This document shows positions 26,567 through 35,485 of a stretch of 64,000 nucleotides of DNA, in pieces (position 1 is the stretch's first letter; each line of letters starts with the position of its first letter). The DNA is taken from positions 1 through 64,000 of the forward strand of contig NZ_JANTEZ010000011.1 in assembly GCF_024978135.1 (NCBI RefSeq), given 5' to 3'. Made by a program: the position numbers and the translations under genes. The notes under the pieces are model-generated. The model was not told the DNA's origin. It saw only the letters and a list, made by a program, of their open reading frames with translations, and did no database searches. Source of the DNA: Herbiconiux gentiana. Lineage in GTDB: Bacteria > Actinomycetota > Actinomycetes > Actinomycetales > Microbacteriaceae.

Positions 26567-29455
26567 ATGGCACCTCGATCCGCAGCGACGTCGACGTCGC
26601 GCAGCACCAAGCAAGCCCTGTTCGCACCGGGCGGTCACCGCCTGCACGGCCGCGACCGCGCGTTCGCCCAGACCGTCGCGGCCCTCACCGCCCGAGGCCG
26701 CCGAGCCGTCGTGCTCGTCACGGGCCGGCCGGGCGTCGGCCGCACGGCGTTCCTCGACGCGGTCACAGAGGCGGTGGCGGCCGAGTTGACCGTCCACGTC
26801 ATCCGCGGGCGGTCGGATCTACGGAGCGTGCCGCTCGGCGCGCTGGCGCCGGTGCTCGCGACGCTGCCGATCGGCGGAGGCGACAGTGCAGCCGTGGTGG
26901 AGTTCCACCGCGCGATGAACGAGCCGGGCATCCTTCTGGTCGTCGACGACGCCGACCACCTCGACGCCGCCAGCCGCTGTCTGCTCGAGCAGGTCGTCAA
27001 CGCGGGCCAGGCCTCGGTCCTCGTGGCCAAGGCGACCCGCGAGTTCCGCGGCGCCGCCCGAGGCCGCCGTGGCCGTCGCACGGACGCCCACGACGACGAA
27101 GCTGCCCCCCGCGACGAGAAAGCGGCCGTCCGCGGCGAGGCGGCGCCCTCCCGAGGCGAGGAGCCCCGCAGCGAGGAGATCGGCGCCCAACGCGAGGTGA
27201 CCCATCGCGAGGAGACCCAAGGCGAGGAGGCTGACGTCGACGCCGCCGCGTTCTGGCGGCACGCCGGGGTCGTCGTCGATCTTCCGCCGCTGTCGGCCGC
27301 CGACGCCCTCGCCATCGTGAAGGACCGCCTCGGCCGCAGCGTCGGGTCGGCGGCCGCCGACGAGATGGTGCGGCTGGCCGCCGGCAGTACCCGCACGCTG
27401 GTGGAGCTCGCCGAGGCCGCCGTGGGGGTCTGCGACCTCGCCGACGACGCGGGGGAGTGGCGCACCGCCTGGACCGTGCTCTCCGACGGCATCATCGCCT
27501 CGCTGCCCGTCGACCCGCTGGCGGCCGACGAGTTCGTGGGCGACCTCCTGGCGCTGCTCGCGGTCTCCGGTGAGCTGCCGGTCGAGCAGGGCGGCACCTC
27601 GGGCGTGAGCGCCCGCGCGACACGCCTCGCCGAGGCCGCGGGCTACGTGGAGACGAGAAAGGGCGACGGGCGGGTCTGGGTCGGGCTCGCGCATCCGCTC
27701 TTCGCGCCCGTGATGCGCAGCACGGTCTCAGAGGCGGAATTGCCCGGATTCTCGGCCGCCGGAGCCGACATGCTCGACGGCTACCCCGAGCACGTGGTGC
27801 GGCGCTCGCTGCTGCAGCTCGCGGCGGGGCAGCCCGTCGCGGCGCCGACCCTGCTCGAACTCGCCCGCCGCGAGCTGAGCGAGCAGCGATACTCCACCGC
27901 CATCACGCTCGGCGCCCACGCGGTGGCCGGCGGCGCGGCGGAGCCCGTGCTGCGCGCCACCGGCGAGTTCGTGCGGGCGCAAGCGCTGTCGCAGATCGGC
28001 CGCATCCGCGAGGCGTCGGAGTACTTCGCCGCCGCCTGGCGGGCCGTCGAGCAGGCCGGCCCCGACGCGCCCGAGCCCTTCCTGGCGCAGCTCGCGCAGG
28101 CCGAGGGCAATCACCTCGCCTTCCGCACGCTGCAGCCCAAGCTCGCGGTCACCCGGGTCGAGCCCGTGCTCGCGCACATCGGCGACGCCTCGCTGCGGGC
28201 GCACGTCGAGTCCGACCTCGTGAAGTGGCGGCTGATGGCCGGGACGGGCCTGTCGACCGAGCTCGAATCGGTCTCGGTGCTCGGGCCCGTCGAGACGCCG
28301 AGCGACCTCAACCTGCTCATCCTCACCGCGACCCTGCACACGATGGGCGGCAACCTCACGCTCGCCGGTGAGGCGGTTCAGCGTGGGCTCGCCGAGTGCG
28401 ACCGCTTCCGCGACGTGCTGCCCAACGCGCGCGACCTGCTGCAGCTGAGCGAGGTGCTGGTGCTCTCGTTCACGGCGAGGTTCCCGGATGCTCGGGCCGC
28501 CGCCAGGGCCAACTTGGCCCGCGCGGAGGAATCGAACCCCAGCGCCCGCGGCATGTGGAAGTTCGCGCTCGCGATGATCGAGCTGCACACGGGGTCGCCC
28601 GCGCGGGCGTGGAAGTACATCCAGGAGGGGCGGCGCGACCTGGTCTGGCGCGACATCGCCGGGCTGCTGCCCACGGCCGACGCGCTGTCGGCGGCGATCG
28701 CCGCCCGCACGGGACGGTTCGCGATCGCCCGCAGCTGGCTCGACCAGCTCACCGCGACCGAGGTGCGCGACCCCCGGGTCGAGCTCTACGCCTCGCTCGC
28801 GCGGGCGTGGGTGTCGGCGTCGGCGGGGCGGCCGGGGTTCGCCATCCGGAGCCTCGGGCCTGCCCTGCACAAGGCCGCCGACGGCGGGCAGCGGTACCTG
28901 GCCGCGCTCGTGGCCTACGAGGCGGTGCGGATCGAGCCGGTGGTCGGAGCGACGGTGATGCTGCCGCACCTCATCGCAGCCCGGAGCGCCTTCCCGATCT
29001 GCGAGTCGCACGCTCGGGCGATCATCGCGCGGAACGACGTGCTGCCGATCGCGAAGGAGCTGGCCGAGGCCGGGCTGCTCGGGCCGGCGATCGACGCGGC
29101 GCGCTGGGCCGCCGACCACTGCGACGGTGACCTCGTGCGGGCGTCGCGGGCGCACCGGCTGGCCGACTCGTGGACGGTGCGGGCGGGGGTGGCGATGGCG
29201 CATCGACGGCGGCAGACGCATCCGCGGGTGATGCCGCTGACCGACCGGGAGTGGCAGCTGGCCTCAGGGGCGGCGTCGCACCGCACGAGTGCCGAGCTCG
29301 CGGCCGAGTACGGCATCTCGGTGCGCACGGTCGACAACCACCTGGCGCGCATCTACAAGAAGCTGGGTATCGCCAGCCGGCGGGAGCTCGCGGCGGAGCT
29401 GAGCGCGCTGCAGCTCGAGAACCCGTACGAGGAGCACTCGCTCACGGCCGAGTGA
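26567..29455 (+). CDS. Large ATPase-type LuxR family regulator
   Basis: A 962-residue regulator of LAL-like architecture: N-terminal AAA ATPase, long helical repeat middle and a C-terminal LuxR helix-turn-helix (about 895-950, LTDREWQLASGAASHRTSAE then YGISVRTVDNHLARIYKKLG). The P-loop reads GRPGVGRT (53-60), with Arg in place of the catalytic Lys; Walker B is GILLVVDDAD (121-130). A charged low-complexity insert rich in RGEE/REET motifs (about 163-222) interrupts the ATPase domain. AAGGAG precedes the ATG. Targets are unknown, but GAGTA-N5-TACTC sites flank the gene. Confidence 0.88.
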   Translation: MAPRSAATSTSRSTKQALFAPGGHRLHGRDRAFAQTVAALTARGRRAVVLVTGRPGVGRTAFLDAVTEAVAAELTVHVIRGRSDLRSVPLGALAPVLATLPIGGGDSAAVVEFHRAMNEPGILLVVDDADHLDAASRCLLEQVVNAGQASVLVAKATREFRGAARGRRGRRTDAHDDEAAPRDEKAAVRGEAAPSRGEEPRSEEIGAQREVTHREETQGEEADVDAAAFWRHAGVVVDLPPLSAADALAIVKDRLGRSVGSAAADEMVRLAAGSTRTLVELAEAAVGVCDLADDAGEWRTAWTVLSDGIIASLPVDPLAADEFVGDLLALLAVSGELPVEQGGTSGVSARATRLAEAAGYVETRKGDGRVWVGLAHPLFAPVMRSTVSEAELPGFSAAGADMLDGYPEHVVRRSLLQLAAGQPVAAPTLLELARRELSEQRYSTAITLGAHAVAGGAAEPVLRATGEFVRAQALSQIGRIREASEYFAAAWRAVEQAGPDAPEPFLAQLAQAEGNHLAFRTLQPKLAVTRVEPVLAHIGDASLRAHVESDLVKWRLMAGTGLSTELESVSVLGPVETPSDLNLLILTATLHTMGGNLTLAGEAVQRGLAECDRFRDVLPNARDLLQLSEVLVLSFTARFPDARAAARANLARAEESNPSARGMWKFALAMIELHTGSPARAWKYIQEGRRDLVWRDIAGLLPTADALSAAIAARTGRFAIARSWLDQLTATEVRDPRVELYASLARAWVSASAGRPGFAIRSLGPALHKAADGGQRYLAALVAYEAVRIEPVVGATVMLPHLIAARSAFPICESHARAIIARNDVLPIAKELAEAGLLGPAIDAARWAADHCDGDLVRASRAHRLADSWTVRAGVAMAHRRRQTHPRVMPLTDREWQLASGAASHRTSAELAAEYGISVRTVDNHLARIYKKLGIASRRELAAELSALQLENPYEEHSLTAE

Positions 29456-29860
29456 CCGCCGCGCGAAGTCGAGTAGTGATTACTCATCACACCCCTCTCG
29501 GCCCGGCGGACAGAATGACAGAGGCATCACGCCGGGTCATCTCCGGCGCGGTCGTGGCCGGCAGAAGTCGGCGCAGCCCCGTTCAATCGTCAGCTCGGGG
29601 TGGTGGGCGATCGCGCGATGACCGACGGGTGGGGGCGGCCTTCGGGTGGTCGCCTCCGCCCGTCACCTCATCGCCCGGTTCCCGGCGGCACCTCGCCGCG
29701 CGGATGCCCGGTGGCCCCGCGCCACGGCGGAGCGCCGCGGCGAGCCAGGTGAGCGGTGCCGGCGCGGCCGCACGAAGTGCGCAGCGGAGTGGCTCGCGCG
29801 AAGCCGTGTCTCCGCGGTGAGGCCGTTGCGGCTCGGGGGCAGGGCGATACTGTGAGATCC
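29456..29860. other. 405-bp intergenic region
   Basis: Contains GAGTA site 3 at the left and the -10 box GATACT (29846-29851), 9 nt before the glucose-6-phosphate dehydrogenase start. An open frame at 29515-29820 (102 codons, Arg/Ser/Gly-rich) has weak third-position GC bias and no ribosome-binding site, so I do not call it as a gene, although it lies 29 nt after site 3. Nothing else is recognisable. Confidence 0.5.
29471..29485 (+). promoter_or_regulatory. GAGTA-N5-TACTC site 3
   Basis: GAGTAGTGATTACTC, same arms and spacing as sites 1 and 2, 16 bp after the LuxR-family stop. Site 1 and this site also share the downstream pattern TCAC-N-CCC. Possible targets are a short transcript in the region 29500-29860 or the downstream dehydrogenase gene. 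Confidence 0.65.
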
Positions 29861-31237
29861 ATGACGCAACGTGTCGACACGCTCCTGATCTTCGGAGCCA
29901 GCGGGGACCTGACGGCCCGCCTCCTCCTCCCCGGACTCGCCCAGCTGCTCACCTCGCAGCCCGAGCGCTCCCTCACGCTCATCGGTGCCGGCGGCGCGGA
30001 CTGGAACGACGAGGAGTGGCGGAAGGTCGTCACCGATTCCTTCTCCCAGGTCGACGCCAAGGGCGCGGCCGTCGAGTCGCTGCTGAAGGGCACCCGCTAC
30101 GTCAAGGCCGACGTCACCGACCCCGCCGAGCTCACGAAGCTGCTCGGCCTGGCGACCGGAACCCCCGCCATCTACTTCGCCCTGCCGCCCGCGGTGGCCG
30201 CCAAGTCCGTCACCGCCTTGCAGGGCGTCGACATCCCGAAGGGCCTCACGCTCGCCCTCGAGAAGCCCTTCGGCATGGATGTCGCCAGCGCCGAAGCGCT
30301 CAACGGCGAGCTGGCGAAGCTCGTGCCCGAGAACCAGGTGCACCGGGTCGACCACTTCCTCGGCCGGTCGACGGTGTTCAACATCCTCGGTCTGCGCTTC
30401 GCGAACCGCATCTTCGAGCCGCTGTGGAACGCGGAGCAGATCGCGAAGATCGACATCGTCTACGACGAGATGCTCGCCCTCGAGGGCCGGGCCGGCTACT
30501 ACGACTCGGCGGGCGCGCTGATCGACATGATCCAGAGCCACCTGCTGCAGGTCATGGCCGTGCTGGCGATGGAGCCGCCGTCGACGCTGGGGCAGAACGA
30601 TCTCCGCGACGCCAAGGAGCTCGTGCTCCGCGCCACCCACGTCTGGGGCGACGACCCCACGGCGTCCAGCCGCCGCGCTCGGTACACCGCCGGCACCATC
30701 GACGGCCGTGAGCTGCCGAGCTACGCGGACGAGAAGGGCGTCGACCCCGCCCGCGAGACCGAGACGCTCGCCGAGGTCACACTCGAGATCCAGACCTGGC
30801 GCTGGAAGGGTGTTCCGATCACCCTCCGCTCGGGCAAGGCCATCGGGGAGCGCCGTCGCGAGATCGTGATCACGTTCAAGCCGGCGCAGCAGGTGCCGGT
30901 GGGGCTGACCGGGGTGAACACGCCGACGGTGCTGCGCATCTTCGTCGCGCCCGACGCGATGTCGCTCGAGATCGACATCAACGGTCCGGGCGACCCGTAC
31001 GAGCTGGAGCGGGCGAGCCTGGAGGCGACGTTCGGCGACGGGCAGCTGCTGGCCTACCGCGAGGTGCTGGCGGGCATCCTCGACGGCGACCCGTCGCTCA
31101 GCGTGCGCGGCGACTCCGCGGTGGAGGGCTGGCGCATCCTGGCGCCGGTGATCGCCGCGTGGAAGTCCGACGAGGTTCCGCTCGACGAGTACCCCGCGGG
31201 CAGCGAGGGGCCGAGCAGCTGGAAGCCCATCGGCTGA
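29861..31237 (+). CDS. zwf: Divergent glucose-6-phosphate dehydrogenase
   Basis: A 458-residue enzyme predicted to oxidise glucose 6-phosphate with NAD(P)+. The dinucleotide site is GASGDL (12-17), and the substrate motif RVDHFLGR (162-169) matches the canonical R-I-D-H-Y-L-G-K, but the usual Lys is Arg, and the canonical RKL after GASGDL is RLL. Other conserved parts (LALEKPFG, YYDSAGALIDMIQSHLLQ, ITLRSGKAI) are present. This is the shorter, divergent group found as a second copy in actinobacteria; it is not in a pentose-phosphate operon here. Activity is likely but not certain. GATACT lies 9 nt before the ATG. Confidence 0.82.
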   Translation: MTQRVDTLLIFGASGDLTARLLLPGLAQLLTSQPERSLTLIGAGGADWNDEEWRKVVTDSFSQVDAKGAAVESLLKGTRYVKADVTDPAELTKLLGLATGTPAIYFALPPAVAAKSVTALQGVDIPKGLTLALEKPFGMDVASAEALNGELAKLVPENQVHRVDHFLGRSTVFNILGLRFANRIFEPLWNAEQIAKIDIVYDEMLALEGRAGYYDSAGALIDMIQSHLLQVMAVLAMEPPSTLGQNDLRDAKELVLRATHVWGDDPTASSRRARYTAGTIDGRELPSYADEKGVDPARETETLAEVTLEIQTWRWKGVPITLRSGKAIGERRREIVITFKPAQQVPVGLTGVNTPTVLRIFVAPDAMSLEIDINGPGDPYELERASLEATFGDGQLLAYREVLAGILDGDPSLSVRGDSAVEGWRILAPVIAAWKSDEVPLDEYPAGSEGPSSWKPIG

Positions 31238-31285
31238 GGCGAACGGCTGGGAGGCGAGGGGCGGAGAAGCCCTGAGCCCCGAGCC

Positions 31286-31834
31286 CTACGCCGAGGTGCG
31301 CACTCCGCTGCCGAGCCGTTTGGCAGCCGCAGCCGCCTCGACCTCGGCGTGGTGCGCCACGAGGGCGCGCAGAGCGTCGTCGTCGCGCGGATCGAGGGTC
31401 GGAGCATCCGGAACAGCACCGGCAGACTGGCCAGTACTCACAGGCTGCCCAACACCCACCGCCGCGACCATCCCGGCGAGCCGCCGATCCACCTCGACCC
31501 GATCCACGGGCGCGAGTGCCGGCCGAACCGGCTGGGCGATCCGCGCCCGAGGCGTGAACACGGGAGCAGCCACCGGCGCCGGAGCCGCGACCGCGGTGGT
31601 GGTCTTCACCGAGATGCCGTTCTCGGCGAGCGTCGCGACGATGTCGCGGGCGACCGAGCGGGCCAGGGCGGTGTGGAAGATGTCGTCGGTGTCGGAGGTG
31701 CTGCGGCGCGTGATCGCGTACGATCCCAGCGGGCCGAAGTTCTCCATCAGGGTCTGGTTGACGAGTTCGTAGAGGCGTTCCTGGCTCACAACACTCTCGC
31801 GCTGAGCCTTCGCGCGACGCCTCCAGCCGATCAT
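31286..31834 (-). CDS. Conserved hypothetical protein, MIGWRRR type
   Basis: From the ATG at 31834, preceded by AAGGGAG, the protein has 182 residues. The N-terminal ~85 residues look folded: QERLYELVNQTLMENFGPLG and RSTSDTDDIFHTALARSVARDIVATLAENGIS. A Pro/Ala-rich linker and a helical C-terminal segment (DDDALRALVAHHAEVEAAAAAKRLG) follow. No signal or membrane segment. I do not recognise a characterised family; proteins of this form appear in Microbacteriaceae only, as far as I can tell. The convergent neighbour is the dehydrogenase gene and the divergent one a mechanosensitive channel. Confidence 0.6.
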   Translation of the reverse strand: MIGWRRRAKAQRESVVSQERLYELVNQTLMENFGPLGSYAITRRSTSDTDDIFHTALARSVARDIVATLAENGISVKTTTAVAAPAPVAAPVFTPRARIAQPVRPALAPVDRVEVDRRLAGMVAAVGVGQPVSTGQSAGAVPDAPTLDPRDDDALRALVAHHAEVEAAAAAKRLGSGVRTSA

Positions 31835-31944
31835 CGCAACTCCCTTCGCGCCACCCTTGTGTGAACAGTGTGCGGGCTGGGCATCCCGGGGGTCGCTCGA
31901 CACGCCGCAGGCAGGGTCTCGATGCCCTGATTAGGCTGGAATTC

Positions 31945-33126
31945 ATGGCAATCGAACGAACCTGGACCGCCTTCGCCGTCTCGACCGTCTCCGCCCTCGT
32001 CGCGGCCGTCGTCGTGACGGCGCTCGTGACGCTCATCGTGCGGGCGGCCGGCCGCCGCCGCCGCTGGCCGAACGCGCTCGTGCGCCGGTCGCGCATCCCG
32101 TTCCGCATCTTCCTCTTGGTGGTGCTGCTCTGGATCGGGGTCGACCTGACCATCCCGGTCGGCGACTACCAACCCGTCGTCGACCAGCTCTTCCTGATCG
32201 CGACCATCGCGCTCGGCGCCTGGCTCGTCTGCAGCCTTGCGATGTTCCTCGAGGACGTCGCCCTCGCCCGCTACACGATCGACCGGCCCGACAACCGCAT
32301 CGCGCGGCGGCTGCGCACTCAGGTGCTGATCCTGCGCCGGCTCGGCATGGCGGTGGTCATCGTGCTGGCGATCGGGGCGATCCTGCTCACCTTCCCGGGC
32401 GCGCAGGCGGTCGGCACGAGCGTGCTCGCCTCGGCCGGGCTCGTATCGATCATCGCCGGTCTCGCGGCGCAATCGACGCTGTCGAACGTGTTCGCGGGCA
32501 TGCAGATCGCCTTCAGCGACGCGGTGCGGGTCGACGACGTCGTGATCGTCGAGGCGGAGTGGGGCCGCATCGAGGAGATCACCCTCACCTACGTCGTCGT
32601 GCACCTCTGGGACGACCGGCGCCTGGTGCTCCCGAGCACCTACTTCACCTCGCAGCCGTTCCAGAACTGGACGCGGCGCAACTCCGAGCTGCTCGGCGCC
32701 GTCGAATTCGACCTCGACTGGCGGGTGACGCCGCACGAGATGCGGGCCGAGCTCGACCGCATCCTCGCCCGCACCGACCTCTGGGACGGGCGGGTCTCGG
32801 TGCTGCAGGTGACGGATGCGGTCGGGGGCTACGTGCGCATCCGCATCCTGGTGACGGCCGTCGACGCGCCCACGCTGTTCGACCTGCGCTGCTTCGTGCG
32901 CGAGGAGATGATCGTCTGGCTGCACCGCGAGAGCCCGCAGTCGCTGCCGCGCAACCGCGTGCGCATCGTCGAGGACGAGCCCGACATCACCCGCCGGGCG
33001 CCGCGCGACGACACGCGCGGGCACGAGGCGTCCGGCCTGTTCCACGGCGACGTGGGGGCCGAGGGGCGGGCGAGTCTGTTCACCGGGCCCATCCAGACCT
33101 CGCGCATCGAGCCCGACGAGCGGTAG
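31945..33126 (+). CDS. MscS-family mechanosensitive ion channel
   Basis: A 393-residue membrane protein. Three to four N-terminal helices precede the pore helix ASAGLVSIIAGLAAQSTLSNVFAGMQIAF, the MscS signature, then the beta domain DAVRVDDVVIVEAEWGRIEEITLTYVVV and the YFTSQPFQNWTR region, and an alpha/beta C-terminal domain. Such channels release solutes under hypo-osmotic shock. TAGGCT lies 7 nt before the ATG (probable leaderless mRNA). The C-terminal 40 residues are polar and not conserved. No operon partner. Confidence 0.92.
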   Translation: MAIERTWTAFAVSTVSALVAAVVVTALVTLIVRAAGRRRRWPNALVRRSRIPFRIFLLVVLLWIGVDLTIPVGDYQPVVDQLFLIATIALGAWLVCSLAMFLEDVALARYTIDRPDNRIARRLRTQVLILRRLGMAVVIVLAIGAILLTFPGAQAVGTSVLASAGLVSIIAGLAAQSTLSNVFAGMQIAFSDAVRVDDVVIVEAEWGRIEEITLTYVVVHLWDDRRLVLPSTYFTSQPFQNWTRRNSELLGAVEFDLDWRVTPHEMRAELDRILARTDLWDGRVSVLQVTDAVGGYVRIRILVTAVDAPTLFDLRCFVREEMIVWLHRESPQSLPRNRVRIVEDEPDITRRAPRDDTRGHEASGLFHGDVGAEGRASLFTGPIQTSRIEPDER

Positions 33127-33152
33127 TCAGCGCACCGCCAGACCGGGCTGAT

Positions 33153-33590
33153 TCAGGATGCGCTGGGCGGCGTCATGGGCTTCCGCGGCGTTTTGGGGGC
33201 CGCGGCGTCGGCCGGGGCATCCGGGGTCTCGTAGGGGCGGGTCTGCGTCACGTCGTCGTGGCCGGCGGAGGGCGACGCGGAGGGCGACGGAGCAGGGGCA
33301 GCAGGCGGCGCTGCGGCAGCCGGCGCGGCAGCCGACGGCGCGGCGGCTGGAGGCTCGGCGGTAGCCGGGCCCTCCCCGACCCGCGTCACCGGCCACACGA
33401 ACCGCGCCGACTCCCCGTTCTTCGCCAGATACACCTGCGCTGCGCGCGTGCCGAACCACAGGAACCGCACCAGCAGCGCGATCAGCAGCAGCACGAGCAG
33501 GAACGCGATCGCCCCCGCGACGAGCGAGAACACACCGCCGATCACGTGCAGCAGGGCCGAGAGCACGCCCCCGCCGGGCCCATAGCTCAT
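33153..33590 (-). CDS. Small membrane protein with disordered tail
   Basis: A 145-residue protein: one long hydrophobic segment (about 9-45, ALLHVIGGVFSLVAGAIAFLLVLLLIALLV) with the cytoplasmic side FLWFGTRAAQVYLAKNGESARFVWP, then a tail of about 75 residues made of Ala, Pro and Ser. The start is one base after the stop of the 63-residue gene upstream, so both form a leftward pair. No family recognised. Confidence 0.65.
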   Translation of the reverse strand: MSYGPGGGVLSALLHVIGGVFSLVAGAIAFLLVLLLIALLVRFLWFGTRAAQVYLAKNGESARFVWPVTRVGEGPATAEPPAAAPSAAAPAAAAPPAAPAPSPSASPSAGHDDVTQTRPYETPDAPADAAAPKTPRKPMTPPSAS

Positions 33591-33591
33591 C

Positions 33592-33783
33592 TCAGCGGCC
33601 CAGCTCGCGGGCGTCCTCGTCGCTCTGCAGCACGCTGCCGACCGCGAGCGCGAGCGTGATGCCCCAGCTCAGCCACATCAGCACGAGCCGCCAGTCGCGC
33701 GGCCCCTTGCGGGTGGTCTGCACCACCGAGAAGCCACCGATGATCGAACTGATGATGCTGCTGTTCAGGATGAATTTGCGCAC
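33592..33783 (-). CDS. 63-residue membrane protein
   Basis: Start GTG at 33783 with GGGGAGA just upstream; the longer frame to 34173 runs antisense through otsA and is rejected. The protein MRKFILNSSIISSIIGGFSV continues with QTTRKGPRDW and one clear helix VLMWLSWGITLALAVGSVL, ending in an acidic stretch. Function unknown; it is followed after one base by the larger membrane protein, suggesting a joint role. Confidence 0.65.
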   Translation of the reverse strand: MRKFILNSSIISSIIGGFSVVQTTRKGPRDWRLVLMWLSWGITLALAVGSVLQSDEDARELGR

Positions 33784-33919
33784 GGTCTCCCCGTTCTCGA
33801 ACGTCGTGCTGCCTACGCTACCCCGGGCCGCCGAGAGGTGCCCCTGGTAGGGTGAACGAAGGAGATCCGGCCCGGATCCGTGCGGATCCGCTCGCCTCGC
33901 CGACTCGCTGAACGGACAC

Positions 33920-35485
33920 ATGCCTTCCTCGAAGAACCCCCCGACAGACTCATCCGCCGCCTTCCCCTTCGTGGTCGTGTCGAACCGCCTGCCGGTCGAC
34001 CGCCAGGTGCACGCCGACGGCACGCTGTCGTTCCGCACCTCGCCGGGCGGCCTCGTCACGGCCCTGGAGCCCGTGATGCGCGAGGCCGACGGCGCCTGGA
34101 TCGGCTGGACCGGCTCGGCCGACGACGAGACCGACCCGTTCGAGCACGACGGCATCCACCTCATCCCCGTCACGCTGACGGCCGACGACGTCGAGCTCTA
34201 CTACGAGGGCTTCTCGAACGACACCCTGTGGCCGCTGTACCACGACGTGATCGCGCCGCCGGCCTACCACCGCGAATGGTGGGAGAGCTACGTCACGGTG
34301 AACCAGCGCTTCGCCGACCGCGCCGCCGCGGTGACCGCCGAGAACGGCACGGTCTGGGTGCAGGACTACCAGCTGCAGCTCGTGCCGAAGATGCTCCGCG
34401 AGCAGCGGCCCGACCTCACCATCGGCTTCTTCAATCACATTCCGTTCCCGGCATACGGCATCTACTCGCAGCTGCCGTGGCGCACCCAGATCATCGAGGG
34501 CCTGCTCGGCGCCGATGTCATCGGCTTCCAGCGCACGGCGGATGCCGGCAACTTCACGAGGGCGGTGCGCCGCCTGCTCGGGCATCAGACCAAGGGCACC
34601 GTCATCGACGTGCCGGTCGAGGCCGAGGCCGAGGTGAAGAGCGCGAAGCACCGCATCTCCCGGGTGCGCGACGACAAGCTCGTGCGCACCGTCGTGGCGA
34701 AGGCGTTCCCCATCTCGATCGACGCCGCCCGCTACGAGGAGCTCGCCCGCCGTCCCGACATCCAGGAGCGCGCCCGCGAGATCCGCGAGGGCCTCGGCAA
34801 CCCGAAGGTCGTGATGCTCGGGGTCGACCGCCTCGATTACACCAAGGGCATCGGCCACCGCCTGAAGGCGTTCGGCGAGCTCCTGGCCGACGGCACGGTC
34901 GACGTCGAGGACGTCACGCTCGTGCAGGTCGCCAGCCCCAGCCGCGAACGGGTCACCGCCTACCAGAACCTCCGCGACGAGATCGAGCTCACGGTCGGCC
35001 GCATCAACGGCGACTTCGGCACCATCAGCCACACCGCCATCAGCTACCTGCACCACGGCTACCCCCGCGAGGAGATGGTCGCCCTCTACCTCGCCGCCGA
35101 CGTGATGCTCGTCACCGCCCTGCGCGACGGCATGAACCTCGTCGCCAAGGAGTACGTCGCCTCGCGCTTCGACAACGACGGCGTGCTCGTGCTGAGCGAG
35201 TTCGCCGGCGCGAGCGACGAGCTGCGCACGGCGCTCCGGGTCAACCCGCACGACATCGAAGGTCTGAAGGAGTCCATCCTCCAGGCCGTCGCGATGCCCA
35301 AGAGCGAGCGGTCGAGACGGATGCGCGCCATGCGCAAGCGCGTGCAGGAGAACGACGTGGCGCGGTGGTCGTCGTCATTCCTCGCCACGCTCACCACGCC
35401 CTCCGACGGTCTCGCGCTGCCGAAGGCCAACAAGGCGGCCCCGGTGATCGACACCGACGCGGCCCTCGACGAGGCCGCCGAATGA
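33920..35485 (+). CDS. otsA: Trehalose-6-phosphate synthase OtsA
   Basis: A 521-residue glycosyltransferase family 20 enzyme that joins UDP-glucose (or GDP-glucose) and glucose 6-phosphate to trehalose 6-phosphate. Visible signatures are FVVVSNRLPV at the start, WVQDYQLQLVPKMLRE, FFNHIPFPAYGIYSQLPWR, MLGVDRLDYTKGI and the nucleotide-sugar site DVMLVTALRDGMNLVAKEYV. A Ser/Pro-rich 12-residue head and a ~35-residue variable tail are extra. The otsB start overlaps its stop (ATGA), so the two steps of trehalose synthesis are coupled. A TAGGGT box lies about 70 nt upstream. Confidence 0.96.
   Translation: MPSSKNPPTDSSAAFPFVVVSNRLPVDRQVHADGTLSFRTSPGGLVTALEPVMREADGAWIGWTGSADDETDPFEHDGIHLIPVTLTADDVELYYEGFSNDTLWPLYHDVIAPPAYHREWWESYVTVNQRFADRAAAVTAENGTVWVQDYQLQLVPKMLREQRPDLTIGFFNHIPFPAYGIYSQLPWRTQIIEGLLGADVIGFQRTADAGNFTRAVRRLLGHQTKGTVIDVPVEAEAEVKSAKHRISRVRDDKLVRTVVAKAFPISIDAARYEELARRPDIQERAREIREGLGNPKVVMLGVDRLDYTKGIGHRLKAFGELLADGTVDVEDVTLVQVASPSRERVTAYQNLRDEIELTVGRINGDFGTISHTAISYLHHGYPREEMVALYLAADVMLVTALRDGMNLVAKEYVASRFDNDGVLVLSEFAGASDELRTALRVNPHDIEGLKESILQAVAMPKSERSRRMRAMRKRVQENDVARWSSSFLATLTTPSDGLALPKANKAAPVIDTDAALDEAAE

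Noticed and set aside
29515-29820. 102-codon ORF after the LuxR-family gene
   Set aside because: Weak third-position GC, Arg/Ser/Gly-rich, no ribosome-binding site or domain. It is kept only as a possible target transcript of GAGTA site 3.
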